Shown in pieces: positions 16,137 to 25,540 of a stretch of DNA of 64,000 nucleotides; the stretch's first letter is position 1, and each line of letters starts with the position of its first letter. The notes beneath the pieces are model-generated. The model saw only the letters and a list, made by a program, of their open reading frames with translations, did not search any database and was not told the origin of the DNA. Position numbers and translations under genes: made by a program. Source of the DNA: Streptomyces exfoliatus (GTDB lineage: Bacteria; Actinomycetota; Actinomycetes; Streptomycetales; Streptomycetaceae); the NCBI RefSeq assembly GCF_000725545.1, contig NZ_JNZP01000026.1, positions 1 to 64,000 of the forward strand, written 5' to 3'.

Positions 16137-17201
16137 ATGACGGACACCGCGCGGACGGTCGGGAACGGCGGGAGCGGCGGGCCCGTGGGGAACGTCGGCA
16201 TCAAGGACGTGGCACGGGAGGCGGGAGTCTCCGTCGGCACCGTCTCCAACGTGATCAACCAGCCCGACCGGGTCTCGCCCGCGACGCTGCAGCACGTACG
16301 GGGGGTCATCTCCCGCCTCGGCTACGTGCGCAGCGAATCCGCCCGTCAGCTGCGGGCGGGCCGCAGCCGGATCATGGCGCTGCTCGTCCTCGACATGGGC
16401 AACCCGTTCTTCGTCGACATCGCCCGGGGCGCCGAGCGCACCGCCAAGGCGGCCGGCCTGGGCGTCATGGTCTGCAACAGCGACCAGAGCGTCCGGGACG
16501 AGGCCGACTACCTCGGTCTCTTCGCCGAGCAGCGCGTCCGGGGTGTCCTGCTCACTCCCGCCGACCCCAGCGGCGCCAACCTGCGGGAGTTCCGCCGGCA
16601 CGGCATCCCCTCGGTGCTCGTCGACCGGGTGGCGGGCGACGACGCCGGCTGCTCGGTCTCCGTCGACGACGTCGTCGGAGGATCCCTGGCGATCCGGCAC
16701 CTCACCGCGACGGGGCACCGGTCCTTCGCGTACGTCAGCGGACCCTCGCACCTCCAGCAGGTCCGCGACCGGCGCGAGGGTGCCCTGCTCGCGCTCGCCG
16801 AGGCGGGGCTGCCCGCGTCGGCGCTCCGCGAACTCCCGGCGGACCGCCTCGACGTCGCCTCCGGGCGTGACGCCGGGTCCCGGCTGCTCGGCCTTCCCGA
16901 CCGCCCGACCGCCGTCTTCTGCGCGAACGACCTGCTGGCCCTCGGCGTTCTCCAGGCGCTCTACGCGGCGGGAGTGCGGGTCCCGGAGGACATGGCCATC
17001 GTCGGCTACGACGACATCGAGTTCGCGGCGGCGGCGACCGTACCCCTGACCTCCGTACGGCAGCCGGCGCTGACGCTCGGGGCGAAGGCCGCCGAACTGC
17101 TCCTGGAGGAGACCGGCGAGCAGGCGGCCGACCACCGGCACGAGCACGTCGTGCTCCAGCCGGAACTGGTCGTCCGCCGCTCGACGCTCGCCGGGCACTG
17201 A
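16137..17201 (+). CDS. LacI family transcriptional regulator (next to rhaM)
   Basis: A 354-residue LacI protein with HTH GIKDVAREAGVSVGTVSNVI and hinge NQPDRVSPATLQHV, followed by the sugar-binding domain (MALLVLDMGNPFFVDIARG ... AIVGYDDIEFAAAATVPLTSVRQP, given as segments). Start ATG 16137, with AGGTGGGA upstream; the open frame extends to 16053 but those residues are not LacI-like. It probably controls rhaM and itself through TGAAACATTTCA at 15681. It converges on xylA with a hairpin between them. Confidence 0.92.
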   Translation: MTDTARTVGNGGSGGPVGNVGIKDVAREAGVSVGTVSNVINQPDRVSPATLQHVRGVISRLGYVRSESARQLRAGRSRIMALLVLDMGNPFFVDIARGAERTAKAAGLGVMVCNSDQSVRDEADYLGLFAEQRVRGVLLTPADPSGANLREFRRHGIPSVLVDRVAGDDAGCSVSVDDVVGGSLAIRHLTATGHRSFAYVSGPSHLQQVRDRREGALLALAEAGLPASALRELPADRLDVASGRDAGSRLLGLPDRPTAVFCANDLLALGVLQALYAAGVRVPEDMAIVGYDDIEFAAAATVPLTSVRQPALTLGAKAAELLLEETGEQAADHRHEHVVLQPELVVRRSTLAGH

Positions 17202-17216
17202 CCTCCGTGCGCGCAG

Positions 17217-17243
17217 CCCGCGTACGGGCCCTCCGTACGCGGG
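17217..17243. terminator. Bidirectional terminator between lacI and xylA
   Basis: A perfect 11-bp stem CCCGCGTACGG / CCGTACGCGGG with a 5-nt loop lies between the convergent stops. Confidence 0.75.
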
Positions 17244-17244
17244 G

Positions 17245-18414
17245 TCAGCGCACGCCGAGCAGGTGTTCCAGGGCCAGCTGGTCCAGGTGCTCGAAGGCCA
17301 TCGAGCGCGCGGCCGCCGCGTCCGGGTCGAAGGTCTCGTACGCCGTGGGGTCGGCGAGCAGACCCGCGAGGCCGTCGGCGGCCGTGGGGACGGCGAGTTC
17401 GGGCAGCCGGGAGGCGGCGAGGGCCGCGACGACGTCCGGATCGGCGCGGAAGGCGGCGGCGCGCTCCTTGAGGATCAGGTAGTTGCGCATGCAGTTCTTC
17501 GCGGACTCCCACACGCCGTCGAAGCCGTCCGTACGCACCGGCTTGAAGTCGAAGTGGCGCGGCCCCGCGTACCCGGCCGTCTCGAGGAGGTCCACCAGCC
17601 AGAACGCCTGGCGCAGATCGCCCGCCCCGAAGCGGAAGTCCTGGTCGTACTTGATGCCGGACTGGCCGTTCAGGTCGATGTGGAAGAGCTTGCCCGCCCA
17701 CAGGGCCTGCGCGATGCCGTGCGGGAAGTTGAGGCCCGCCATCTGCTCGTGGCCCGTCTCCGGGTTCACGCCGACGAGTTCGGGGCGCTCCAGGCGCTCG
17801 ATGAACGCCAGGGCGTGGCCGATGGTGGGCAGCAGGATGTCGCCGCGCGGCTCGTTCGGCTTGGGCTCGATCGCGAAGCGCAGGTCGTAGCCCTGCTCGG
17901 TGACGTACTGGCCGAGCAGGTCGAACGCCTCCTTCATCCGGTCGAGCGCCACCTGTACGTCCTTGGCGGCCCCGGACTCGGCGCCCTCGCGGCCGCCCCA
18001 GGCCACGTACACCGTGGCGCCGAGCTCGACGGCCAGGTCGATGTTGCGGAGCGTCTTGCGCAGGGCGAACCGGCGGACGTCCCGGTCGTTGGCGGTGAAG
18101 GCGCCGTCCTTGAAGACGGGGTGGCTGAAGAGGTTCGTAGTGGCCATCGGCACCGCGAGACCGGTGCGGTCGAGGGCCGCGCGGAAGCGCTTGACGATCG
18201 CGTCGCGCTCGGACTCCGGGGCGCCGAAGGGGATGAGGTCGTCGTCGTGGAACGTGACGCCGTACGCGCCGAGCCCGGCGAGGCGCTCGACCGACTCGAC
18301 GGGGTCGAGGGCGGGGCGGGTGGCCTCGCCGAAGGGGTCGCGGCCCTGCCACCCGACGGTCCACAGGCCGAAGGTGAAGCGGTCCTCGGGGGTAGGCGAC
18401 AAGCGGTCCGTCAT
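17245..18414 (-). CDS. xylA: Xylose isomerase
   Basis: A 389-residue class I xylose isomerase, the size of the classical Streptomyces enzymes. It opens with [17 protein letters not shown]. The catalytic H56 is in [12 protein letters not shown], the metal/lysine segment [12 protein letters not shown] carries the bridging Glu and catalytic Lys (about 181-185), and later ligands are in [22 protein letters not shown] and HFDFKP. It converts D-xylose to D-xylulose in the cytoplasm. Start ATG 18414 with GGGAGA upstream. Divergent from xylB, with a shared palindromic operator and a 12-bp tandem repeat in its leader. Confidence 0.97.
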   Translation of the reverse strand: MTDRLSPTPEDRFTFGLWTVGWQGRDPFGEATRPALDPVESVERLAGLGAYGVTFHDDDLIPFGAPESERDAIVKRFRAALDRTGLAVPMATTNLFSHPVFKDGAFTANDRDVRRFALRKTLRNIDLAVELGATVYVAWGGREGAESGAAKDVQVALDRMKEAFDLLGQYVTEQGYDLRFAIEPKPNEPRGDILLPTIGHALAFIERLERPELVGVNPETGHEQMAGLNFPHGIAQALWAGKLFHIDLNGQSGIKYDQDFRFGAGDLRQAFWLVDLLETAGYAGPRHFDFKPVRTDGFDGVWESAKNCMRNYLILKERAAAFRADPDVVAALAASRLPELAVPTAADGLAGLLADPTAYETFDPDAAAARSMAFEHLDQLALEHLLGVR

Positions 18415-18426
18415 GGTGTCTCCCTG

Positions 18427-18462
18427 GTACGGGCAGCCGTACGGGCAGCGGTACTGGCAGCC
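18427..18462 (-). repeat. Three 12-bp tandem repeats in the xylA leader
   Basis: Read on the plus strand, the units are GTACGGGCAGCC, GTACGGGCAGCG and GTACTGGCAGCC, with exact 12-bp period. They lie between the xylA start and the xyl operator, within the 5' untranslated leader of xylA. No known regulatory meaning. Confidence 0.85.
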
Positions 18463-18464
18463 GG

Positions 18465-18487
18465 ATTTGTTTTCTGAGATAACTAAT
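18465..18487. promoter_or_regulatory. Palindromic operator between xylA and xylB
   Basis: A 23-bp element pairs in 18 of 22 non-central positions. The half-site fits ATTnGTTnTCT and the other half is its complement, with mismatches only at every fourth base. It is AT-rich in a GC-rich region and lies midway between the two divergent genes. ROK-family xylose repressors bind sites of this type, and a ROK gene lies 2.5 kb away (20940). Binding itself is inferred. Confidence 0.75.
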
Positions 18488-18577
18488 ACGGGACGGACGC
18501 CCCCGGGCGCCAGTCCCGGTCGCGAATCGACCCCATGTGAACCAGCCGACGACCCCGCACAGGAATGAGGTGAGGGC

Positions 18578-20071
18578 GTGCCCACCAGCCGCTCGATCGT
18601 GATCGGCGTGGACAGCTCCACGCAGTCCACCAAGGCCGCCGCCGTCGACGCGGACACCGGCGAACTCCTCGGCACCGGCCGCGCCCCGCACACCGTCACC
18701 GGAGCCGGCGGGGCCCGTGAGTCCGACCCCGAGGAGTGGTGGACCGCCCTCGTCACGGCGGTCCGCGCCGCCGTACGGGACGCCGGCGTCCCGTACGCCT
18801 CCGTCACCGGCATCGCGGTCGCCGGACAGCAGCACGGCCTCGTCACCCTCGGCGCCGACGGCCGCCCCCTGCGCCCCGCGCTGCTCTGGAACGACACCCG
18901 CTCCGCGCCCCAGGCGGCCGCCCTCGCCGCCCGCCTCGGCGGCCCCGCCTCCTGGACGGCCCGCACCGGATCCGTCCCCGTAGCCTCCATGACCGCCGCC
19001 AAATGGCAGTGGCTGCGGGAGAACGAACCGGAGCGGACCACGGCCGCCACAGGGGTCCGCCTCCCGCACGACTTCCTCACCGAGCGCCTCACCGGTCAGG
19101 CCGTGACCGACCCCGGCGACGCCTCGGGAACCTGCTGGTACGGCACCGCCACCGGCGCCTACGACCCCGACGTCCTGGACCTCGTCGGCCTGGACAAGGC
19201 CCTGCTGCCCACGGTCGCCCCGAGCGGCGCCACCCGCGTCGGCACCCTCACGGAGGCCGCCGCCGAGGCCCTCGGGCTGCCCCGTACCGTCGCCGTCGCC
19301 GCCGGAACCGGCGACAACATGGCCGCCGCCGTCGGCCTCGGCCTGGGCGGCGCGGGACTCCTCGACCACCCGGTCGTCAGCCTCGGCACCTCCGGCACCG
19401 TCTTCGCCGCGACCCTCGCCCGCCCCGCCGACCCGGGACTCGCGGGCTTCGCCGCGACCGACGGCACCCACCTCCCGCTCGGCTGCACCCTCAACTGCAC
19501 CCTCGCCGTCGACCGGTTCGCCACCCTCCTCGGCCTCGACCGTGAGGACGTCATGCCGGGGGGCGAGGTGGTCGTCCTGCCGTACCTCGACGGCGAACGC
19601 ACCCCCGACCTCCCGCACGCCGCGGGGCTCGTCACCGGCCTCCGGCACGGCACCGACCCCCGGGCGCTGCTCGGCGCCGCCTACGAGGGCGCGGCCTTCA
19701 CCGTGCTGCACGCCCTCGACCGGCTGCTCGCCGCCTGCGGCCTCGACCCGGCCGATCCCGCCGTACGGGACCGGCCGCTGCGGCTCATCGGGGGCGGCGC
19801 GAAGGGCCGGGCCTGGACCGAGACCGTCCGCAGGCTCTCCGGCAGGCCCCTGGTCGTGCCCGCCGCCACCGAACTCGTCGCGCTCGGCGCCGCGGCGCTC
19901 GCGGCCGGTGCGGTGACGGGGGCCGACCCGGTGGCCCTGGCCACCGCCTGGGGCACGGGGAAGGGCGACGTCCTGTCTCCGGTCACCCGTGACGAGGCGG
20001 CCTGGGACCGGATCGCGGGAGTCCTCTCGGCCGCCACGCCGACCCTGCTGGGCGGTCCGGCACCGTCGTGA
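18578..20071 (+). CDS. xylB: Xylulokinase
   Basis: A 497-residue FGGY-family kinase. It has the N-terminal nucleotide motif [26 protein letters not shown], the conserved ALLWNDTRS, and [13 protein letters not shown], whose Asp is the expected catalytic base. The C-terminal ATPase half carries SLGTSGTVF and [13 protein letters not shown]. It phosphorylates D-xylulose to feed the pentose phosphate pathway. GTG start at 18578 with GAGGTGAGGG upstream. Divergent from xylA with a shared operator. It converges on the DUF1349 gene six bases away. Confidence 0.95.
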   Translation: MPTSRSIVIGVDSSTQSTKAAAVDADTGELLGTGRAPHTVTGAGGARESDPEEWWTALVTAVRAAVRDAGVPYASVTGIAVAGQQHGLVTLGADGRPLRPALLWNDTRSAPQAAALAARLGGPASWTARTGSVPVASMTAAKWQWLRENEPERTTAATGVRLPHDFLTERLTGQAVTDPGDASGTCWYGTATGAYDPDVLDLVGLDKALLPTVAPSGATRVGTLTEAAAEALGLPRTVAVAAGTGDNMAAAVGLGLGGAGLLDHPVVSLGTSGTVFAATLARPADPGLAGFAATDGTHLPLGCTLNCTLAVDRFATLLGLDREDVMPGGEVVVLPYLDGERTPDLPHAAGLVTGLRHGTDPRALLGAAYEGAAFTVLHALDRLLAACGLDPADPAVRDRPLRLIGGGAKGRAWTETVRRLSGRPLVVPAATELVALGAAALAAGAVTGADPVALATAWGTGKGDVLSPVTRDEAAWDRIAGVLSAATPTLLGGPAPS

Positions 20072-20077
20072 GGACGC

Positions 20078-20683
20078 TCAGCCGCCGTCGAAGAGGTCGG
20101 CCAGCCGCGTGGGCGCCAGGCGGAGGGTGTCGAAGTCGACCCGGCACCCCTCGCCGACGGGCGACTGCACCTCGATGCCGACCCGTGGGGCGTCGGCGCA
20201 GTCCAGGGCGAACTGCCGCACAAGCCGCCAGGTCGCGCCGTCCTCCGACACGTGGAAGGCGAACGCCCCCTCGATCCGGCTGACGCGCAGCCACAGCGCG
20301 TCCGCCGCGACGGGGCCCGCGAGCGCGTCGTCGGACCGTCCGCGGGTCACGACCGAGTAGACGCTCGGGGCCCCGTCGGGTGCCTGCTCGAAGTTGAGCT
20401 TGGCCCAGTGGTCGTCGTCTGCCCAGACGATGAGGGCGCCCGCGTCCCAGGCGGACCGGAAGCCGACGCGGAGTCGGGCCGAGAACTGCCAGTCGCCGTC
20501 CGGCGGAGTGGTCAGGGCCACGGCGGCGTCGCGTCGCCGGGCCCCGCCGACGGGGGCCGTGAAGATGTCCGTGTGCGGGGCGGCGGTGACGGTCAGGACG
20601 CCGTCGGAGAGGGACCACTCCGCCGGGGCGGTCACCCAGCGCAGCGCGAGAGGAAGCGCGATGTCGATGTTCACACCCGTCAT
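20078..20683 (-). CDS. DUF1349 domain-containing protein
   Basis: A 201-residue cytoplasmic protein of the DUF1349 family, a concanavalin-like beta-sandwich. Typical pieces are LRWVTAPAEWSLSDGVLTVTA, TDIFTAP, GDWQFSARLRV, DAGALIVWADDDHWAKLNFE and the ending GCRVDFDTLRL. Members are often found among sugar-utilisation genes, and carbohydrate binding has been proposed, but the biochemical role is unknown. Start ATG 20683 has no convincing RBS; a GTG three codons later is possible. Divergent from the ROK gene and convergent with xylB. Confidence 0.85.
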   Translation of the reverse strand: MTGVNIDIALPLALRWVTAPAEWSLSDGVLTVTAAPHTDIFTAPVGGARRRDAAVALTTPPDGDWQFSARLRVGFRSAWDAGALIVWADDDHWAKLNFEQAPDGAPSVYSVVTRGRSDDALAGPVAADALWLRVSRIEGAFAFHVSEDGATWRLVRQFALDCADAPRVGIEVQSPVGEGCRVDFDTLRLAPTRLADLFDGG

Positions 20684-20939
20684 GATCGCGAGCCGGCCGG
20701 GGGCCCGCCACGGGATCGCGCAAGGATCCACGGACCGGGACGAAAGTCCAAGCCGACGGAGGCCGGCCGCCGCCACGGGCCGTTGCTTCGACCGTGTCGG
20801 CGGTCTGACCGCGACGGCGACCCGGCCGCGTCGGCGACCCGGCCGTGTCGGACGAGGACGGCCCCGGGCCACACGCGCACGTCGCCCGCTCGACAGTTTT
20901 TTCGGATGAGCGAAAGGGACGACTAGGCTCTGGCCCACC

Positions 20940-22148
20940 ATGAACCAGCCCACGGAACCCAAGGCCGACAAGTCGGGAGTGCGCCGGCACAACCTGAGCC
21001 TCGTCCTGCGGACCGTCCACGACGCGGGGGAGACCACGCGGGCCGCCGTCGCCGCCCGCGTCGGCCTCACCCGGCCCGCCGTCTCCTCCCTCGTCGAGCA
21101 GCTCCTCGACCTCGGCTTCCTCGTCGAGTCGGGCAAGACGTTCAGCGGGCAGGCGGGACGGCCGGGCACCGTCCTGAAACCCGCGGACACCGGACCGGCC
21201 GGGATCGGCGTCGAGATCAACGTCGACTACGTGACGGTCTGCGTCGTCGACCTGACCGGCACCGACCGCGTCCGCCGCACCGAACGCCTCGACAACCGCG
21301 CGGCCGGCGCCCCCGAGGTCCTGGCCAGGGCCGCCCGTATCACCGCCGAAGCCCTGGAGGAGGCCGCCGCGCACCGGCTCGCCCCGGCGGCGGCCGGGCT
21401 CGCCCTGCCCGGTCTGGTCTCCGGCGGAACCGTCCGGCAGGCCCCCAACCTCGGCTGGCACGAGGCCGACGCGGAGCGCCTCTTCGGCGAGGCCCTCACG
21501 GCGCTGCGGCCCGGCACCGCGGGCCTCGCCCTGACCTCCGACAACGAGGCCAACATGGCGGCCCTCGCCGAGCTGTGGTTCGGCACCCACGGCGACCTCC
21601 GCACGTTTCTGCACCTGACGGGGGAGATCGGCGTCGGCGGCGCGATCGTCGTCCATGGCGAACTCCTGCGCGGCGCCCACGGATTCGCCGGCGAGATCGG
21701 CCACCTCGTCGTCGACGCGGAGGGCCGCCGCTGCCGCTGCGGCTCCCGAGGCTGTCTTGAGCAGTACGCCGGACAGGCCGCCCTTCTGCGGTCGGCGGAG
21801 GCGACCGGGGTCCCGGACCTCGCGCGCCGCGCCGGGACGGGTGACCCGCTCGCCCTCGCCGCGCTCGCCGAGGCGGGCCGGATGCTCGGGCGCGCCCTGT
21901 CGGGAGCCGTGAACCTGCTCGATCCCGAGGCGGTCGTCCTCGGCGGCATCTACCCGCGGTTGATGCCGTGGCTGGCACCCGCCCTCGCGGAGGAGCTGTC
22001 CGCCCGGGTGGTCTCCGGTCTCTGGACCCCGGACGCGGGCCGCCTGCGGGCGGCGTCCGCCGCCACCGACGCGTCCCGGGGCGCGGCGGCGCTCGTCCTC
22101 CACGACGTCCTGGCCGACCCGCTGGCGTACGCCGCGTCGGGGAGCTGA
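20940..22148 (+). CDS. ROK family transcriptional regulator (probable xylose repressor)
   Basis: A 402-residue ROK repressor with the N-terminal winged HTH (SGVRRHNLSLVLRTVHDAG, then TRAAVAARVGLTRPAVSSLVE), the sugar-kinase fold with GHLVVDAEG, and the zinc motif CRCGSRGCLEQY. Close to xylA/xylB and the palindrome between them, it is the best candidate for the xylose-responsive repressor. An AT-rich stretch with TAGGCT lies just upstream of its ATG, giving a very short leader. It converges on the hydrolase gene at 22165. Confidence 0.92.
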   Translation: MNQPTEPKADKSGVRRHNLSLVLRTVHDAGETTRAAVAARVGLTRPAVSSLVEQLLDLGFLVESGKTFSGQAGRPGTVLKPADTGPAGIGVEINVDYVTVCVVDLTGTDRVRRTERLDNRAAGAPEVLARAARITAEALEEAAAHRLAPAAAGLALPGLVSGGTVRQAPNLGWHEADAERLFGEALTALRPGTAGLALTSDNEANMAALAELWFGTHGDLRTFLHLTGEIGVGGAIVVHGELLRGAHGFAGEIGHLVVDAEGRRCRCGSRGCLEQYAGQAALLRSAEATGVPDLARRAGTGDPLALAALAEAGRMLGRALSGAVNLLDPEAVVLGGIYPRLMPWLAPALAEELSARVVSGLWTPDAGRLRAASAATDASRGAAALVLHDVLADPLAYAASGS

Positions 22149-22164
22149 CGAGGCGCCGGCGGCG

Positions 22165-23001
22165 TCACCTCCGTCGCGCGGAAGCCCCCGGAGGTTCGAC
22201 GAACGGCCGGGTGAGATGCGCCGTCGCGAGCAGCGCCCCGCTGTCGACGGCTCGGGCGAGCAGCTCCTCGCGGGAGGCGCGGGCCGCGTCCCGGTCGCGT
22301 TCGTGGGAGTAGGCCACGCCCGGAGCGGCGAGCTGGACGGCGTGCACGAGGAGGTCGCCGGTGACGAGGACGTCCCGGCCGTCCGGCCGTTCGACCAGGA
22401 CGGACTGATGGCCGGGGGTGTGCCCGGGGGTCGGCAGGAGCGTGAGGCCGGGGCGCAGCCGGTGCCGGCCGTCGACCTCGTGCAGCTGTCCCGCGGTACG
22501 GAGCGGCTCCACCACCCAGTCCCACACGGGGTCCCGCCGGTCGAGGGCGGCGGTCTCCGCGCGCTGGACGACGTACCGGGCATCGGGGAAGAAGGGCCGC
22601 CCGGCGGCGTCGGCGGCCCAGCCGGTGTGGTCCTCGTGCAGATGCGTCAGGACCACGGTGTGGACGTCGGACCGGTCGATCCCGGCCGCCGTGAGCAGTT
22701 CGGGCAGCCGGCCGGGCACGGGGCACCAGGGCGCCCCGGGTCCCTCGGCGGGTCCGACGCCCGCGTCGATGAGGGTCCAGCCGCCCGTACCGCCGGGGTC
22801 GGCGACGGCGAAGCAGCGGAAGTCGAGCCGCCAGGCGTCGCCGGGGCCGAACGCGTCGGGGTCGAGTGCGGCGGCCTCCGCCCAGTCCGCCGCGCCCGCC
22901 CCGGGGAAGGCGTCGCGAGCCGACTTGAAGAACACCCCGGTGGCGTCGAGAAGCGCCGTCACCGGACCCATCCGTGAGATCCCGCCGTCGTTGTCGGACA
23001 T
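22165..23001 (-). CDS. Metallo-beta-lactamase fold hydrolase
   Basis: A 278-residue MBL-fold enzyme. Zinc ligands are visible in HLHEDH (H120, H122, D124, H125), the PTPGHTPGHQS histidine, GDLLVH and the late TAHL histidine. The insertion pattern (WRLDFRCFAVADPGGTGGWTLIDAG) resembles lactonase/hydroxyacylglutathione-hydrolase-like members. Substrate unknown. The gene converges on the ROK gene with 15 bp between them and is divergent from the ABC exporter genes. Confidence 0.9.
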   Translation of the reverse strand: MSDNDGGISRMGPVTALLDATGVFFKSARDAFPGAGAADWAEAAALDPDAFGPGDAWRLDFRCFAVADPGGTGGWTLIDAGVGPAEGPGAPWCPVPGRLPELLTAAGIDRSDVHTVVLTHLHEDHTGWAADAAGRPFFPDARYVVQRAETAALDRRDPVWDWVVEPLRTAGQLHEVDGRHRLRPGLTLLPTPGHTPGHQSVLVERPDGRDVLVTGDLLVHAVQLAAPGVAYSHERDRDAARASREELLARAVDSGALLATAHLTRPFVEPPGASARRR

Positions 23002-23179
23002 GACGCCGACTCTGCCATCAGGGGGCTCCCCGGGGCCAGGGCGGCGACCGTTCCCGCGGCCGGGCCGGCCACCGCTCCCGTCCCGCTCTGCCGGGTTTCG
23101 GCCAGGACTCCCACCGCTCTCATCCCGCTCTCACGCGGGCCTTATCCCGTCATCACGCACGGCCCCTAGCTTCACGCCC

Positions 23180-24664
23180 ATGTTCTTCACCTACCTCCGG
23201 CGCGAACTGCGCCGCCGCCGAAAGGCGGCGCTCGTCGTCGCCTCCGGGCTCGCGCTCGGGATCGCGCTGGTCATCGTCGTCAACTCCGTCTCCTCCGGCA
23301 TGAACCAGGCCCAGGGCAAGGTCCTCGAGTCCCTCTACGGACTCGGGACGGACCTGACGGTGACCAAGGCCCAGGAACGGCCCGAGGACGGCGCGGCGCC
23401 GCAGCGGCCCCGGTTCGAGTTCAAGGGCAAGGAGGAGGGCGAGGAACAGAGCAGCGACCGGCTGATGGTCCAGGGCTTCCAGACCCTCGCGGACTCCACC
23501 GTCGCCACGGTCGGCCGACAGCCCGGCGTCGACCGGGCGGTGGGCGGCCTCAGCCTCGTCAACCTGAAGATCAACGGTGAGTTCGCGCGGGGCAAGATCC
23601 AGCGCGCCCAGCCCCAGCCGGCCCAGCCGGGCACCGGGAACGGCGGCACCGGGAACGGCGGCAGCGGAGGCGGCTCAGGGCCCGGCGACACCGTCACCGG
23701 CGGCGGCGCGGCCTTCGACGTCGACTCCTTCACGCTCTACGGCACCGACGTCACCGCGCCCGACCTCGGCCCCCTCACCACCTCCACGGTCTCCCAGGGC
23801 CGTACCTTCAAGACGACGGAGACCGACGCGAAGGTCGCCGTCGTCGACAGCGCCTACGCCCAGAAGCAGGGACTGGCCCTCGGCGACGAACTGACCGTCA
23901 AGGGCGTGAAATTCGAGGTCATCGGCATCGCGACCGCCGACCGCGGACAGGCCGCCGCCCAGGTGTACCTGCCGCTGAAGCAGGCGCAGACGCTCTCCGC
24001 CTCCGCGGCCGAGATCACCACGATCTATGTGAAGGCGACCGACTCGACGCGCATCGACGCGGTCAAGACCGCCATCCAGAAGAACGTCACCGGCACCACC
24101 GTCACCACGTCCGCCGACCTCGCCCAGACGGTCTCCGGCTCCCTCGACACCGCGTCCGACCTCGCCTCCGACGTCGGCAAGTGGCTCTCGTACGCCGTGC
24201 TGCTCGCCGCCGTCCTCGTCGCCGGACTCCTCACCTCCTCGGCCGTCACCCGCAGGGTCCGCGAGTTCGGCACGCTCAAGGCGCTCGGCTGGACGAGCGG
24301 TCGGGTCACCCGCCAGGTGGTCGGCGAGGCCCTCGTCAACGGCGTCATCGGCGGCGCCCTCGGCATCGCGGTCGGCCTGGCCGGGGCGTACGCGGTGACC
24401 GCCGCCAGTCCGACCCTCACGGCCGAACTCGGCTCCTCCGGAGGCGCGTTCGGAGGCGGACGCGGCGGCATGATCTTCGGCGGAGGCCCTGCGGGCACGG
24501 CCGCCGGGAAGACCGTCGACATCGCCCTCTCCGCCCCGGTCAGCGTCACCACCGTGGGTCTCGCCGTCCTCCTCGCCCTCGGCGGCGGCCTCGTCGCCGG
24601 CGCCTTCGGCGCGTGGCGCGCCTCGCGTCTGCGTCCCGCCGACGCCCTGCGCCGCGTCGAGTAG
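23180..24664 (+). CDS. ABC transporter permease, MacB/FtsX type
   Basis: A 494-residue permease with one N-terminal transmembrane helix (about 17-37), a large extracellular MacB-periplasmic-core-like domain with a Gly/Asn/Ser-rich insertion (TGNGGTGNGGSGGGSG), and three C-terminal helices of the FtsX domain (from about 330: VGKWLSYAVLLAAVLVAGLL, then VREFGTLKALGWTSGRV). It forms an export or envelope-stress complex with the ATPase that follows. CCTAGCTT immediately upstream suggests a -10 box that would give a nearly leaderless mRNA. Confidence 0.92.
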   Translation: MFFTYLRRELRRRRKAALVVASGLALGIALVIVVNSVSSGMNQAQGKVLESLYGLGTDLTVTKAQERPEDGAAPQRPRFEFKGKEEGEEQSSDRLMVQGFQTLADSTVATVGRQPGVDRAVGGLSLVNLKINGEFARGKIQRAQPQPAQPGTGNGGTGNGGSGGGSGPGDTVTGGGAAFDVDSFTLYGTDVTAPDLGPLTTSTVSQGRTFKTTETDAKVAVVDSAYAQKQGLALGDELTVKGVKFEVIGIATADRGQAAAQVYLPLKQAQTLSASAAEITTIYVKATDSTRIDAVKTAIQKNVTGTTVTTSADLAQTVSGSLDTASDLASDVGKWLSYAVLLAAVLVAGLLTSSAVTRRVREFGTLKALGWTSGRVTRQVVGEALVNGVIGGALGIAVGLAGAYAVTAASPTLTAELGSSGGAFGGGRGGMIFGGGPAGTAAGKTVDIALSAPVSVTTVGLAVLLALGGGLVAGAFGAWRASRLRPADALRRVE

Positions 24665-24701
24665 CCGCCCGAACCCACCCACGTTCCACAGGAGTCGCAG
24701 C

Positions 24702-25427
24702 ATGTACGAACTCATCGGCGTCACCAAGCAGTACCGGCGGGGGCAGCAGCGGGTCGACGCGCTCGCCGGGGTCGACCTCACCCTCGCTCAGGGGGACCGG
24801 TTGGTCATCCAGGGCCCCACGGGCGGCGGGAAGTCGACCCTCCTCCAGATGCTCGGCGGCCTCGACCGCCCCACGTCCGGGAAGGTCCTGCTCGACGGCA
24901 TCGACCTGGCCGCGCTCTCCGAGCGCAGACTGACCGCCGTGCGCGGCCAGAACATCGGCTTCGTCTTCCAGAGCTTCAACCTCATCCCCACGCTCACCGC
25001 GCAGGAGAACGTGGAGACCGCGCTCGTGCCGCTCGGCGGCCGACCCGCCGAGCGCCGCGATCGCGCTGCCGAGGCGCTCGAATCGGTCGGGCTCGGCGAA
25101 CGCCGCGGACATCTGCCGTCCGAACTCTCCGGCGGCCAGCAGCAGCGGGTCGCCATCGCCCGCGCGCTGGTGAAGCGACCGAAGGTGCTCCTCGCCGACG
25201 AACCCACCGGAAACCTCGACGAGTCGATGCGCGACGAGATCGTCGAGCTGCTCGAAGGGCTCTGGCAGGAGCACGGTCTGACCTTCGTCATGGTCACCCA
25301 CGACAGCGCGATCGCCCGCCGGGCGCCCCGCCTCGCCACGATCCGCAAGGGCCGGATCACGATCAAGGAGAACCGCGCGGCGGCGGGCGAGAACCGTTCG
25401 GCGTCGCCGGACCCGGTCGACGCCTGA
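24702..25427 (+). CDS. ABC transporter ATP-binding protein, MacB/LolD type
   Basis: A 241-residue ATPase. Walker A GPTGGGKST (38-46), Q-loop Q90 in FVFQSFNLIPTLTAQENVE, signature LSGGQ (142-146), and Walker B VLLADEPTGNLDE (D166, E167). The MacB/LolD-type FNLIPTLT segment and the MacB-like permease 37 bp upstream show that it powers that permease rather than the sugar importer at 11289. A hairpin terminates the pair. Confidence 0.94.
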   Translation: MYELIGVTKQYRRGQQRVDALAGVDLTLAQGDRLVIQGPTGGGKSTLLQMLGGLDRPTSGKVLLDGIDLAALSERRLTAVRGQNIGFVFQSFNLIPTLTAQENVETALVPLGGRPAERRDRAAEALESVGLGERRGHLPSELSGGQQQRVAIARALVKRPKVLLADEPTGNLDESMRDEIVELLEGLWQEHGLTFVMVTHDSAIARRAPRLATIRKGRITIKENRAAAGENRSASPDPVDA

Positions 25428-25456
25428 CGGGCGGTCGGTTCGCCGCGCGGCCGACG

Positions 25457-25480
25457 TGAGTCCCGGCTGTCCGGGACTCA
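25457..25480 (+). terminator. Terminator after the MacB-like pair
   Basis: The stem TGAGTCCCGG / CCGGGACTCA is 10 bp with a CTGT loop, 30 bp after the ATPase stop. Confidence 0.75.
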
Positions 25481-25540
25481 GTCCCTTGGCCAGGCCTTCA
25501 CGGAAGGCCGTTGTCAGTGGGTGCCCCTAACGTCTTCCTC

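Noticed and set aside
17006..19711. 901-codon minus-strand frame covering xylA and opposite xylB
   Set aside because: No domain; it overlaps xylA in another frame and lies antisense to xylB.
24702..25427. ATPase for the sugar importer at 11289
   Set aside because: It is adjacent to a MacB-type permease and has the MacB/LolD-type sequence pattern, not a MalK/MsiK one with a C-terminal TOBE domain.
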